Shown piece after piece: positions 1 through 9,056 of a stretch of DNA of 64,000 nt (the first letter of the stretch is position 1; each line of letters opens with the position of its first letter). This DNA is from Proteus cibi (lineage in GTDB: Bacteria; Pseudomonadota; Gammaproteobacteria; Enterobacterales; Enterobacteriaceae): contig NZ_PENW01000009.1 of NCBI RefSeq assembly GCF_003144405.1, positions 186,001-250,000 on the forward strand, read 5' to 3'. The notes under the pieces are model-generated. The model saw only the letters and a program-made list of their open reading frames with translations. It was not told the DNA's origin and made no database searches. The translations under genes and the position numbers were made by a program.

Positions 1-1551
1 TTGGGTATAACTTTCGACATCTTCAGGGTAAATGACTTTATCCGTCGCTTGAGCGACAGATTGCTGAATAACTTGTGGTACATTTAAGCCCTGCATTTTA
101 AATTGAGTAACAGAGGTATTAAGCGTACCTTGCCAATAATGATAAAAAGCTTTTCGATTATACCCCGTACCTTCTAAATTCCCTTTTGCTGAAATGAGTC
201 CACTGAAATTTTCAGGCTGATTAAAGACACGCAATAGTGGCTGTAATGGAATATTGTTCATTGTGATATCCATGCTGATATGCGCTGGCACAATGCTTGT
301 CGAGATAACCGTTGGCAGTGAAAAATCACCTTGTTGGATTTGCCCCGTTAAGGTTTGAATATTCAGTGAATTAGGGTTATTCAGAGCATCAATTTTAAAA
401 TTGTTAATCTCCAAATCTTTATAAAGAAGCTTATTCAGTGCTAATTTCAATGTAAATTCAATATTACTCCAATGTGTTAAATCATATTCTTTACTTTCAA
501 CAGTGACTGAAGTAATAACCGGTTTTGCCATAATGGTGGCATTGGGTGCCGGCGCGGCATGCGCTGTATTAAATAATGAGAATGAGGGTGACGTGTTATT
601 ATCTTTGGGTGTCAATAATGCAGTTTCAGCCGTTTTAGTCGCAGCTAACTCTGGTAACAACGTATTTAAATTTAATTGTTCACCTTTTAAATCAACTTGA
701 TAACGAGTCGTAGCTGCAAATTCTGCACTAATATTACCCTGTAATTGGCTAGCATTAGCAGTGAGATTTAAGTTATCAAGTGAAATTTTTCTCACACTCT
801 CATTTTGGATCGTAAAATCTGAAGTTAAACTTCCTGCGATTCCATTATCAGGTATCCCGACACCTGATAAAGCGTAATCTAATTGCGTAATATTCCCTGT
901 AACTTGGTAAGGATAGCGGTTCATGTCCGCATCAGCGGCAATATTTAGCGTTATCTCACGACGATCACGATTCACTTTCGTGCTCATCTCAAGACTAACT
1001 TGTTTTTTCTCGTCTGTTTTTAACGATAAATTAATATCACGTAAATTAAGCTGTTCGCCGTCTTTCATTTGCCAAATAATTAAGCTATCTGAAATTTTTA
1101 CTTTGGCGATATTCAGCTGCCAATTATTGGCTCTAGGTTCAATAACTGGGTGAGAGATATCTCGAGGAGTCGCAGGTGGTGATATTTTAGGAATGGCTTT
1201 GCTTTCAGGTGTTTGGCGAACGACGGCACCTTTAAGCATAACTTCTTTTACTTCAAGTTGATGAGAAAGTAGCGGTAATAATTCAACATCAAGACGCATA
1301 TTATCGGCTGTAATTAAAGGCATTTCAGCACCCGGTGCTGTCAATGACATTTTACCACTGATAATGCTTAACTTTGGCCACACATGCCAACGCATATCAT
1401 CTTGTAATGTGAGTTTATAACCGCTTTGTTTTTCGACCCTTTCAACAAGGTAACCACGGAAATCATTTGGGTTAATGAGTAAAACTAACGCTGTTAAGCC
1501 TGCAAAAATAACCACAAGCAAAATAGCCAGTGTTGTCAAAAACCTTTTCAT
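1..1551 (-). CDS. asmA: AsmA family outer-membrane assembly protein, N-terminal part (cut by window edge)
   Basis: The reading frame is open through the left edge and gives the first 517 residues; E. coli AsmA has about 617, so roughly 100 C-terminal residues lie outside. Residues 4-25 form one hydrophobic membrane anchor (FLTTLAILLVVIFAGL), followed by INPNDFRGYLV, typical of the AsmA N terminus. The rest is a long periplasmic beta-rich region. AsmA-family proteins are thought to move phospholipid between inner and outer membranes. It is the last gene of a dcd-asmA pair in the same order as E. coli. The start ATG has only a weak upstream GCGGG. Identification rests on the N terminus and synteny. 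Confidence 0.9.
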   Translation of the reverse strand, partial: MKRFLTTLAILLVVIFAGLTALVLLINPNDFRGYLVERVEKQSGYKLTLQDDMRWHVWPKLSIISGKMSLTAPGAEMPLITADNMRLDVELLPLLSHQLEVKEVMLKGAVVRQTPESKAIPKISPPATPRDISHPVIEPRANNWQLNIAKVKISDSLIIWQMKDGEQLNLRDINLSLKTDEKKQVSLEMSTKVNRDRREITLNIAADADMNRYPYQVTGNITQLDYALSGVGIPDNGIAGSLTSDFTIQNESVRKISLDNLNLTANASQLQGNISAEFAATTRYQVDLKGEQLNLNTLLPELAATKTAETALLTPKDNNTSPSFSLFNTAHAAPAPNATIMAKPVITSVTVESKEYDLTHWSNIEFTLKLALNKLLYKDLEINNFKIDALNNPNSLNIQTLTGQIQQGDFSLPTVISTSIVPAHISMDITMNNIPLQPLLRVFNQPENFSGLISAKGNLEGTGYNRKAFYHYWQGTLNTSVTQFKMQGLNVPQVIQQSVAQATDKVIYPEDVESYTQ

Positions 1552-1597
1552 ATAATTACCCGCTTAGTGAACATGATAATGATGATTATAAAGATAG

Positions 1598-2179
1598 TTA
1601 ATCTTCACTAATCCGACTACCGACTGCACCTTGTTGATTTTTATATTTTGCATCTTGACGACGGTTATAAGGTCTATCAGCAGAACCCGACATAGGTTCA
1701 AAGCTTAATGCACCAATAACCATACCCGGTCTTAATGCAAGAGGAAGTTTACCTGAATTAAAAAATTCTAATACGATTTGTCCATGCCAGCCGGGATCAA
1801 TACGATGAGCAGTAACATGTACCATTAGACCTAAACGGGCTAATGATGAACGTCCATCTAACCATCCAACAACATTATCAGGCAAAGTGACTGACTCAAG
1901 TGTCACGGCTAATGCCAATTCACCCGGGTGCAAGAAAAAGGCTTCACCTTCAGGTAAAACAATTTCATCACTCATTACACGCTCTAGCGCAGCATTAACT
2001 TCAGCTTTCGGGCCACTCAAATCAATATAAGCAGCAGTATGACCTTGGAAAACACGAAATTGATTTCCTAAGCAAACATCTGCTGTTGCGCCGTTAATTC
2101 GCTCGACGGGCGGGCGGGGTTCAATGACTAATTTGCCTTCATCCAGCCACTGAATAATATCACGGTCGCATAATCGCAT
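1598..2179 (-). CDS. dcd: dCTP deaminase
   Basis: Deaminates dCTP to dUTP, the main route to dTTP in enteric bacteria; acts as a cytosolic homotrimer. The 193-residue length equals that of E. coli Dcd. Catalytic landmarks are present: Arg110 in GRSSLARLG and Glu138 in GQIVLEF, the glutamate that activates water. The ATG follows AAGGA at 7 nt. It lies 67 nt downstream of udk and 46 nt upstream of asmA on the same strand, the E. coli order. Nothing unusual was seen. Confidence 0.97.
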   Translation of the reverse strand: MRLCDRDIIQWLDEGKLVIEPRPPVERINGATADVCLGNQFRVFQGHTAAYIDLSGPKAEVNAALERVMSDEIVLPEGEAFFLHPGELALAVTLESVTLPDNVVGWLDGRSSLARLGLMVHVTAHRIDPGWHGQIVLEFFNSGKLPLALRPGMVIGALSFEPMSGSADRPYNRRQDAKYKNQQGAVGSRISED

Positions 2180-2246
2180 TTTATTTCCTTCTTCAAGTTA
2201 AACAGGCAGTTTCATCATGCATGAAAGCTGCCCACAAATGAACCTA

Positions 2247-2888
2247 TTATTCGCAGAACTGCCCAATTTTTGCTTTCAGAATATCAATCGCAACGCGGTT
2301 TTTACCCCCTCTAGGGACAATAATATCGGCATATTGTTTAGAAGGTTCAATAAACTGGAAGAACATAGGACGAACGGTTTTATTATATTGTTCAATGACT
2401 GAGTCTAAGCTACGTCCACGTTCATTCACATCACGTTTAATTCTGCGCATTAAGCAAATATCTAATGGCGTATCAACAAAGATCGAGAAATCCATCTCTT
2501 CACGCAGGCGTTTATCTGTTAATAACAAGATGCCTTCAATGATAATAACTTTTTTAGGTTGAAAAGGAATGGATTCTGCTTTACGAGTGTGAGCAACGTA
2601 GTCGTATTGAGGGAGTTCGATGGTTTTTCCTGCTTTTAGTTCACACAAATGCTGATATAAGAGTGCGTGATCCATCGAATTTGGGTGGTCATAATTGACC
2701 TTATATCGTTCTTCCATCGTTAAATCACTTTGGTCACGATAATAACAATCTTCTGGTATCACCCCGATATTATGATCACCTACTTGCGCTCTTAATTCGC
2801 GGTAAAGTGTACTTGCAATCAGACTTTTACCCGAAGCAGAGGCTCCAGCGATACCTACAATTGTGCACTGATGTGCTGTGTCAGCCAT
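2247..2888 (-). CDS. udk: Uridine/cytidine kinase
   Basis: Phosphorylates uridine and cytidine to UMP and CMP in pyrimidine salvage. The P-loop GASASGKS lies at residues 15-22, followed by ExCYYRDQS and the NMP-kinase-like core; the C terminus ends KAKIGQFCE. An in-frame TTG lies two codons upstream, but the ATG chosen here has AGG at 9 nt and gives 213 residues, the E. coli length. It heads the udk-dcd-asmA run. Cdd, further along the window, belongs to the same salvage network. Confidence 0.97.
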   Translation of the reverse strand: MADTAHQCTIVGIAGASASGKSLIASTLYRELRAQVGDHNIGVIPEDCYYRDQSDLTMEERYKVNYDHPNSMDHALLYQHLCELKAGKTIELPQYDYVAHTRKAESIPFQPKKVIIIEGILLLTDKRLREEMDFSIFVDTPLDICLMRRIKRDVNERGRSLDSVIEQYNKTVRPMFFQFIEPSKQYADIIVPRGGKNRVAIDILKAKIGQFCE

Positions 2889-3040
2889 AATCAAAAACCT
2901 GGTTTGAAATAAAAAGAGGGATAACGTAATAATATGTAAATATTACGCTAGCGCAGATTATAGTTTTGAAATCACTCTGGTTCCAGCGTAAAACCAGAAA
3001 TCTATTTGTTTTTTATCAAAAACAGTCGGAAATCGCATGT

Positions 3041-3070
3041 AAAAAATGGAAAGCCAAGGGGCTCTCCATT
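3041..3070 (-). terminator. Terminator downstream of mrp
   Basis: Read on the minus strand, a 10-bp stem (ATGGAGAGCC with GGCTTTCCAT, one mismatch) closes a short loop and is followed by six T. It sits 39 nt past the mrp stop, so mrp is probably transcribed separately from udk. Confidence 0.7.
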
Positions 3071-3108
3071 TAAATCAGCAAATAACTCAACCTATTATTC
3101 TGCTGTAA

Positions 3109-4221
3109 TTACACTGCGCGGAAAGAAATTTCCGTTGGAATGGCATCACCATCCCAATACATTTGAGCAGATACGGTTGACGCGATCTCGCGATAAATAT
3201 CAGCAAATTCACCTTCAGGATCACGCATCACTGTTGGTTGCCCACGGTCTAAGTCTTCACGTAAAGAGATATGAAGAGGAACTTGACCTAATAATTGGCA
3301 ATGATACTTCTCTGCTAATTTCGCTGCACCACCAGTACCAAAAATAGGTTCAAGGTGACCACAGTTACTACAAATATGTGCGCTCATGTTTTCAATAATA
3401 CCTAATACAGGCACATTGACTTTCTTAAACATGACGATCCCTTTCATTGCATCCACCAGCGCGATATCTTGTGGTGTTGTTACCACAACCGCAGCGGTTA
3501 CAGGGATATTTTGAGATAAGGTTAATTGGATATCACCTGTTCCCGGTGGCATATCGATAACCAGATAATCCAAATCAGGCCACAGCGTATCTTGAAGCAT
3601 TTGCATTAATGCTTTGCTTGCCATCGGACCACGCCATACCATGGCATTATCATCAGTGACTAAATAACCGATAGAATTAGACGCTAAACCATAAGCCATA
3701 ATCGGCGCCATATGTTGTCCATCAGGAGACGTTGGACGCTCCATTGTGGTACCCAACATATTTGGAATAGACGGTCCGTAAATATCAGCATCAAGAATAC
3801 CAACTTTAGCGCCTTCTTGAGCAAGGGCTAATGCAAGGTTAACAGCTGTACTTGATTTACCCACGCCACCTTTACCAGAGCTCACAGCAAGAATATTACG
3901 CACACCATTAACGCCCGGCAGATCATTTGCACGACGTAAGGTTGAAATATTGTGCTTGAGTTTCCATTCGATAGCTTTTGCACCAGTGATATTACGAAGT
4001 TCCGCTGTTTTTTCTTCGATTAGGACTTGGAAAGGTTTTTTCCAAACAAACGGCATCACTAATTCGATATGAAGAACATCATCAATCATCGCGCATTGAT
4101 GTAATGCTTTTAGAGAAAGCAGATTACGTTTCAATGTCGGGTGTTCAAAAGTAGACAAGACACCTGAAACTTTTTCATTCAGAATCTCAGGGGTGGTCTG
4201 CTCGGGGGATTTATCACTCAT
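3109..4221 (-). CDS. mrp: Iron-sulfur cluster carrier ATPase Mrp/ApbC
   Basis: A cytosolic MinD/ParA-like P-loop NTPase that carries Fe-S clusters to apoproteins. An N-terminal MIP18/DUF59-like domain covers about residues 10-90. The deviant Walker A GKGGVGKS lies at 116-123, followed by DADIYGPSIPNM and DMPPGTGD. A C-terminal CSNC motif near residue 280 would bind the bridging cluster. The frame extends 7 codons further upstream, but AGGAG stands 5 nt before the ATG chosen here, giving 370 residues against 369 in E. coli. Divergent from metG as in E. coli. apbC is the Salmonella synonym. Confidence 0.96.
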   Translation of the reverse strand: MSDKSPEQTTPEILNEKVSGVLSTFEHPTLKRNLLSLKALHQCAMIDDVLHIELVMPFVWKKPFQVLIEEKTAELRNITGAKAIEWKLKHNISTLRRANDLPGVNGVRNILAVSSGKGGVGKSSTAVNLALALAQEGAKVGILDADIYGPSIPNMLGTTMERPTSPDGQHMAPIMAYGLASNSIGYLVTDDNAMVWRGPMASKALMQMLQDTLWPDLDYLVIDMPPGTGDIQLTLSQNIPVTAAVVVTTPQDIALVDAMKGIVMFKKVNVPVLGIIENMSAHICSNCGHLEPIFGTGGAAKLAEKYHCQLLGQVPLHISLREDLDRGQPTVMRDPEGEFADIYREIASTVSAQMYWDGDAIPTEISFRAV

Positions 4222-4408
4222 CCCGGCTCCTCTCGTTTTCATTATTTATTAAATATATGAGTGCATCTATCATATCAGATAGTAGATGACTACGATAATG
4301 CCTTACCTCAATTTGCCAACTGAAATTTCTCTTGCAAAAACTCGATTATTGCCCTAGCGACATCATGACGGATCGGTTAACATCAAAGTCCCTTTTTTAA
4401 TTTTATGG

Positions 4409-4424
4409 AAGTAAGATCCTTACT
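4409..4424 (+). promoter_or_regulatory. Short hairpin overlapping the metG ribosome binding site
   Basis: The inverted repeat AGTAAG-ATC-CTTACT ends at the base before the metG ATG. Its 5' arm overlaps the GGAAG Shine-Dalgarno sequence, so folding would occlude ribosome binding. Whether it acts in the cell is unknown. Confidence 0.4.
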
Positions 4425-6452
4425 ATGTCTCACGTCGCGAATAAATTATTGGTAACCTGCGCGTTACCTTATGCTAACGGTTCAATTCATCTCGGTCATA
4501 TCCTTGAGCACATTCAGGCAGATATCTGGGTCCGTTATCAACGAATGCGCGGCAAAGAAGTTCATTTCATCTGCGCTGACGATGCTCACGGCACCCCCAT
4601 TATGCTAAAAGCGCAACAACTGGGTATTACACCAGAAGCTATGATTGAAGAAATGAGCAAAGAGCATCAGCAGGATTTTGCTGGCTTTAATATCAGTTAC
4701 GACAATTATCACTCTACACACAGTGAAGAGAGTCGCCAACTATCGACTAAAATTTATCTTGCACTGAAAAAAAATGGTCATATCAAAAGCAAAACGATTT
4801 CTCAGCTTTATGATGAAGAAAAAGGCATGTTTTTGCCTGACCGCTTTGTAAAAGGCACTTGTCCTAAATGTAAAGCGCAAGACCAATATGGTGATAACTG
4901 TGAAGTTTGTGGCTCAACTTACAGCCCAACCGAATTAATTAATCCACGCTCTGTTGTATCAGGTTCAACACCTGTTATGCGTGAAACGGAACACTACTTC
5001 TTCGACTTACCTGCTTTTAGCAACATGTTACAAGAGTGGATACGCTCTGGCGCGCTACAAGAGCAAGTGGCAAATAAAATGCAAGAGTGGTTCGACAGCG
5101 GTTTACAACAGTGGGATATCACTCGTGACGCACCTTATTTTGGGTTTGAAATCCCAGATGCACCAGGTAAATATTTCTATGTATGGTTAGATGCCCCCAT
5201 CGGCTACATGAGTTCATTCTTAAACTTGTGTGAAAAACGCGGCGATTTAAGTTTTGATGAGTTCTGGAATAAAGACAGCAAAGCAGACCTTTATCACTTT
5301 ATTGGTAAAGATATCGTCTATTTCCACAGCTTATTCTGGCCTGCAATGTTAGAAGGTAGCGAATATCGCAAACCAACCAACCTGTTTGTTCACGGCTATG
5401 TCACTGTCAATGGCGCGAAGATGTCAAAATCTCGTGGCACCTTTATTACAGCGCGCGCTTATCTTGACCATTTTGATGCTGATTGCCTACGTTATTACTA
5501 TGCAGCAAAACTTTCATCACGCATTGACGATATTGACCTAAACTTAGAAGACTTTGTTCAACGTGTTAATAGCGACATTGTCAATAAAGTCGTTAACCTT
5601 GCCTCTCGTACAGCCGGTTTTATCAGCAAACGTTTCGATGGCAAATTAGCAAATACTTTAGATGATGCTAAGCTTTATCAGCACTTTGTTGATATGAAAG
5701 ACACTATCGCACAGTCATTTGAAAATCGTGAATTTGGTAAAGCTATTCGTGAAATTATGGCATTAACTGATGAAGCTAACCGTTATATTGATGAAAAAGC
5801 GCCTTGGGTTGTGGCTAAACAAGAAGGTCAAGATGCTCAGTTACAAGCAATCTGTACGATGGGAATTAACTTATTCCGCGTGCTGATGACTTATCTAAAA
5901 CCTGTATTACCTTCACTGACAGAGCGTTCAGAAGCCTTTTTACAAAACCAACTAACATGGGATGCACTTGAGCAGCCCCTGTTAGGACAAGAAATCACTA
6001 AATTCAAAGCATTGTTTAACCGCATTGAAATGGATAAAGCCAATGCCATGGTTGAAGCATCAAAAAGCACCATTGCACCAGTGAAAGAAGTAACTGGTCC
6101 ATTAGCTGATGATCCCATTCAAGAAACCATCAAATTTGATGATTTTGCGAAAATCGATATGCGTATCGCTGAAATTAAGCAAGCTGATTTTGTTGAAGGC
6201 TCAGATAAACTGCTGAAATTAATTTTAGATTTAGGTGGTGAAACTCGCCAAGTATTCTCAGGTATTCGTACTGCATACCCTGATCCTAAAGTGTTAGAAG
6301 GTCGCTTAACAGTAATGGTGGCAAACTTAGCACCTCGTAAAATGCGTTTTGGTATTTCAGAAGGCATGGTAATGGCAGCAGGCCCTGGCGATAAAGATAT
6401 CTTCTTACTCAGCCCAGATTCTGGTGCAAAACCGGGTCAGCAAGTGAAATAA
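4425..6452 (+). CDS. metG: Methionyl-tRNA synthetase
   Basis: Charges tRNA-Met. At 675 residues it is the long dimeric form, like E. coli MetRS (677). Class I signatures are HLGH at residues 22-25 and KMSKS at 332-336. The zinc knuckle CPKC...CEVC sits in the connective region near residues 145-161. From about residue 570 the C-terminal OB-fold tRNA-binding domain begins ([14 protein letters not shown]), the part that dimerises. Divergent from mrp and followed by a strong terminator, so monocistronic. The Shine-Dalgarno region can form a small hairpin. Confidence 0.98.
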   Translation: MSHVANKLLVTCALPYANGSIHLGHILEHIQADIWVRYQRMRGKEVHFICADDAHGTPIMLKAQQLGITPEAMIEEMSKEHQQDFAGFNISYDNYHSTHSEESRQLSTKIYLALKKNGHIKSKTISQLYDEEKGMFLPDRFVKGTCPKCKAQDQYGDNCEVCGSTYSPTELINPRSVVSGSTPVMRETEHYFFDLPAFSNMLQEWIRSGALQEQVANKMQEWFDSGLQQWDITRDAPYFGFEIPDAPGKYFYVWLDAPIGYMSSFLNLCEKRGDLSFDEFWNKDSKADLYHFIGKDIVYFHSLFWPAMLEGSEYRKPTNLFVHGYVTVNGAKMSKSRGTFITARAYLDHFDADCLRYYYAAKLSSRIDDIDLNLEDFVQRVNSDIVNKVVNLASRTAGFISKRFDGKLANTLDDAKLYQHFVDMKDTIAQSFENREFGKAIREIMALTDEANRYIDEKAPWVVAKQEGQDAQLQAICTMGINLFRVLMTYLKPVLPSLTERSEAFLQNQLTWDALEQPLLGQEITKFKALFNRIEMDKANAMVEASKSTIAPVKEVTGPLADDPIQETIKFDDFAKIDMRIAEIKQADFVEGSDKLLKLILDLGGETRQVFSGIRTAYPDPKVLEGRLTVMVANLAPRKMRFGISEGMVMAAGPGDKDIFLLSPDSGAKPGQQVK

Positions 6453-6484
6453 CAACCAAGATTCATTTGCCAAGTAAATAAGTG

Positions 6485-6515
6485 GCGGGGTTCTATTAGG
6501 ACCCCGCTTTTTTTT
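6485..6515 (+). terminator. Intrinsic terminator of metG
   Basis: Stem GCGGGGT with ACCCCGC, a 9-nt loop, then a run of eight T, about 30 nt after the metG stop. Confidence 0.92.
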
Positions 6516-6585
6516 ATTGTGATCCATAGCACACTTTCAAAATCGGTGTATGATAATTCTGTTAGTTGATTTGGGACACTTACTT

Positions 6586-7059
6586 ATGAAATCTAAACGG
6601 GCACGATTGCAGATTACACTTTGGCACTATTTACGATCTTTTTTGGTACTTTATCTTTGTCTCTTTGCTGGTAATCTTATTTCAGCCCTACTCCCCTTCG
6701 CGGTTCCTGGCAGTATTGTTGGCTTACTGATCCTTTTTGGTTTACTTGCTTTCCAGCTTATCCCTTTGCGTTGGGTTAAACCCGGTGCCAATATCCTCTT
6801 AAAAAACATGTCATTACTCTTTATCCCTATCGGTGTTGGTGTAATGAACTATTATGATTTGTTAAGTCAGCAACTCTTCCCCATCGTTTTAGCCTGCGTC
6901 GTGAGTACTTTTGGTGTTATGGCACTCGTTGCATATTGCTCACACTACGTTCATCGTGAGCGCATCATCGTGGGTTCTAAACCAGACCAAGTTGAAGATA
7001 TTGTTGAAACAAAAGAGAAAGACGACGATAAAGCGTTAAGTGAGAAGAAAAAATGTTAG
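6586..7059 (+). CDS. yohJ: LrgA/CidA-family membrane protein YohJ
   Basis: A holin-like inner-membrane protein of the LrgA/CidA family; E. coli YohJ is the counterpart. Four hydrophobic segments lie in the first 125 residues, with the family motif PGSIVGLLILF near residue 40 and FIPIGVGVMNYYDLL near residue 80. The frame runs 12 codons further upstream, but homologues start at MKSKRARLQ and GGGA precedes this ATG. It is 157 residues against 132 in E. coli; the extra length is a charged, Glu/Asp/Lys-rich C-terminal tail. Overlaps yohK by 7 nt. The family modulates murein hydrolase activity or exports small acids; the role of this pair is uncertain. Confidence 0.9.
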   Translation: MKSKRARLQITLWHYLRSFLVLYLCLFAGNLISALLPFAVPGSIVGLLILFGLLAFQLIPLRWVKPGANILLKNMSLLFIPIGVGVMNYYDLLSQQLFPIVLACVVSTFGVMALVAYCSHYVHRERIIVGSKPDQVEDIVETKEKDDDKALSEKKKC

Positions 7060-7757
7060 CCGTATTAATGAATATTTGGTGGTCACTGCCTTTAAGTATT
7101 TTTATTTTTTACTTAGCCCGTAAGCTTGCAGCCCGATTTAAATTACCTATTTTAAATCCGCTATTAATTGCTATTGTGGTGATTATTCCTATTTTATTAA
7201 TAACCAAAATACCATATGAAGATTATTTTGCAGGTAGTCGTATTTTAAATGACTTACTGCAGCCTGCCGTTGTCGCTTTAGCTATACCGCTTTATCAGCA
7301 ATTACACCAAATTCGCGCACAGTGGAAATCATTAATCAGTATTTGCTTTATTGGGAGTATTGCTGCAATGGTCAGTGGGACAGCCATTGCATTATGGGCA
7401 GGCGCAACACCTGAAATCGCCGCATCAATTTTACCTAAATCAGTGACAACGCCGATTGCAATGGCTGTTGCTGATTCTATTGGGGGCATTCCTGCAATCA
7501 GTGCGGCATGTGTTATTGCTGTGGGTATTTTAGGGGCTATTTTTGGTCATTCGTTATTTAAAATATTACGTATTCCTACCCATGCTTCTCGTGGTTTAGC
7601 AATGGGTACTGTCTCTCACGCCGTAGGAACCGCCAGAGCTGCAGAAATCGATTATATTGAAGGGGCTTACAGTTCATTGGCATTAATGACATGCGGGATC
7701 ATTACTTCCCTTACTGCACCCTTTATCTTCCCTATTATTCTGCATCTTTATAGTTAG
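7053..7757 (+). CDS. yohK: LrgB-family membrane protein YohK
   Basis: Partner of the LrgA-like protein encoded just upstream, whose last codons it overlaps. It has 234 residues with six or more hydrophobic segments, and the LrgB core NDLLQPAVVALAIPLYQQL, LPKSVTTPIAMAV and RGLAMGTVSHAVGTARA. A second in-frame ATG five codons in (MNIWWSLP) aligns with the E. coli start and could be the true one. LrgAB/CidAB pairs have been linked to murein hydrolase control and, in some species, to pyruvate or overflow-acid transport. Followed by a strong bidirectional terminator. Confidence 0.92.
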   Translation: MLAVLMNIWWSLPLSIFIFYLARKLAARFKLPILNPLLIAIVVIIPILLITKIPYEDYFAGSRILNDLLQPAVVALAIPLYQQLHQIRAQWKSLISICFIGSIAAMVSGTAIALWAGATPEIAASILPKSVTTPIAMAVADSIGGIPAISAACVIAVGILGAIFGHSLFKILRIPTHASRGLAMGTVSHAVGTARAAEIDYIEGAYSSLALMTCGIITSLTAPFIFPIILHLYS

Positions 7758-7781
7758 TCTCTTTCTTACTGCCCCATTCTT

Positions 7782-7820
7782 AAATCCCCGATTTAATTAA
7801 ATTAATTTCGGGGATTTTTA
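7782..7820. terminator. Bidirectional terminator after yohK
   Basis: A perfect 10-bp stem (AAATCCCCGA with TCGGGGATTT) around an AT-only loop, with T on both outer sides. It isolates yohJK from cdd. Confidence 0.88.
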
Positions 7821-7829
7821 CTATAAATT

Positions 7830-7895
7830 TGAGATACATCTCTCAATTAATGAATTTGTTGCAATTGTTTCATTGAAAACATGATTTTTATCACA
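7830..7895 (+). promoter_or_regulatory. CRP-CytR-type operator array upstream of cdd
   Basis: Two CRP-like sites have their centres 50 bp apart: TGAGA-N6-TCTCA at 7830-7845 (8 of 10 consensus bases) and CATGA-N6-TCACA at 7880-7895 (8 of 10). Between them lie two octamers like the CytR element GTTGCATT: GTTGCAAT at 7858-7865 and GTTTCATT at 7867-7874. Tandem CRP sites with CytR bound between them is the known layout of CytR-regulated nucleoside promoters in E. coli, including cdd. The transcription start was not located. Confidence 0.6.
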
Positions 7896-7958
7896 TATAA
7901 GAGTGAGTAAAGATGCCTAGAATCTTACAATACAGAAAGATTAATGGGAGACTCATGT

Positions 7959-8843
7959 ATGCATACTCGTTTTCAGGCAGTTTGGTCAGATTTATCCCCT
8001 CAGTTGCAACAAGCACTTGCTCCTTATCTTGAGCAGGATGAATTCCCTGCAATGTTTACGGCAGAGCAGGTCAATGCCATAAAAACTCAGTTACAATGTA
8101 ATGATGATGCCTTAGCCCTCGCACTTTTACCGGTTGCTGCTGCTTGTGCTGTTGCACCCATCTCTAATTTTAAAGTCGGTGCGGTTGCGCGTGGTGAGAG
8201 TGGTAATCTCTACTTCGGTGCCAATATGGAATTTGCTGGCGCTCCACTACAACAAACTGTTCACGCTGAACAAAGTGCTGTCACTCATGCTTGGTTACGT
8301 GGTGAATCTCGCTTAATTTCAGTCACCGTTAACTATACACCTTGTGGTCATTGTCGCCAGTTTATGAACGAATTGAACAGTGGCACCCAGATTCAAATTC
8401 AGTTACCAGGTAGAAAAATGGCAACATTGGGTGATTATTTACCTGATAGCTTTGGCCCGAAAGATCTTAATATCACCTCTTTGTTAATGGACAAAGTGGA
8501 TCACGGTTACAAAATTGATAACCCTAGTGAGTTAGCACAACAGGCGCTACAAGCTGCGAATCGTAGCCACGCTCCTTATAGCGAGTCGCACAGTGGAATT
8601 GCTGTTCAAATGAAAAGTGGCAAAATTTTCCAAGGTAGCTACGCTGAAAATGCCGCATTTAATCCAAGTTTACCGCCATTACAAGCGGCATTAATTTTAT
8701 TAAATATGGCTGGTGAACATGTGATGGATATTGAATCTGCTGTCTTAATTGAAAAAGCAGAGACAATTTTAACGCAATGGGATGCAACACAAGCCACATT
8801 AACGGCTTTAGGTTGTCGCCAGATGCAACGCATCACTTTGTAA
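7959..8843 (+). CDS. cdd: Cytidine deaminase
   Basis: Deaminates cytidine and deoxycytidine to uridine and deoxyuridine. It is the dimeric enteric form: a catalytic N-terminal domain and a non-catalytic C-terminal repeat. The zinc and catalytic residues His102, Glu104, Cys129 and Cys132 (HAE and PCGHC) occupy the same positions as in E. coli. An upstream in-frame ATG would add five residues, but GGGAG is better spaced for the ATG chosen, and this start gives 294 residues, the E. coli length. Preceded by a CRP/CytR-type operator array. Followed by maeA rather than directly by sanA as in E. coli. Confidence 0.97.
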   Translation: MHTRFQAVWSDLSPQLQQALAPYLEQDEFPAMFTAEQVNAIKTQLQCNDDALALALLPVAAACAVAPISNFKVGAVARGESGNLYFGANMEFAGAPLQQTVHAEQSAVTHAWLRGESRLISVTVNYTPCGHCRQFMNELNSGTQIQIQLPGRKMATLGDYLPDSFGPKDLNITSLLMDKVDHGYKIDNPSELAQQALQAANRSHAPYSESHSGIAVQMKSGKIFQGSYAENAAFNPSLPPLQAALILLNMAGEHVMDIESAVLIEKAETILTQWDATQATLTALGCRQMQRITL

Positions 8844-8879
8844 AAAGTTTTAACTTATTCCTCTAAAAATCTCTCCTAA

Positions 8880-8912
8880 AAAAGCATCAGCATGTAAATT
8901 TTGCTGATGCTT
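8880..8912. terminator. Hairpin between cdd and maeA
   Basis: An 11-bp perfect stem AAGCATCAGCA/TGCTGATGCTT with a 9-nt loop, 38 nt after the cdd stop. There is no T-run on the plus side and a better one on the minus side, so its strength as a cdd terminator is uncertain. Confidence 0.5.
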
Positions 8913-9056
8913 ACCAGAAAAAGTTGTAACAACTGTATCTATCTCTCATTTCTAAGCATAAAAATCATAAAAAAATAACATAAGCTGTACATATTTTTAT
9001 TATTTTGTAGGATCTACAATTGTCATGTGACTAACTGCCTTACAAGAGTATTTTTC

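Noticed and set aside
503-1153. Two plus-strand open frames in the asmA region
   Set aside because: The minus-strand frame is continuous over the same stretch and encodes a recognisable AsmA N terminus; the plus frames have no family features.
1575-1593. Fur-box-like GATAATGATGATTATAA upstream of asmA
   Set aside because: About 14 of 19 bases match the consensus, but the right half is poor, the setting is A/T-rich, and asmA is not a known iron-regulated gene.
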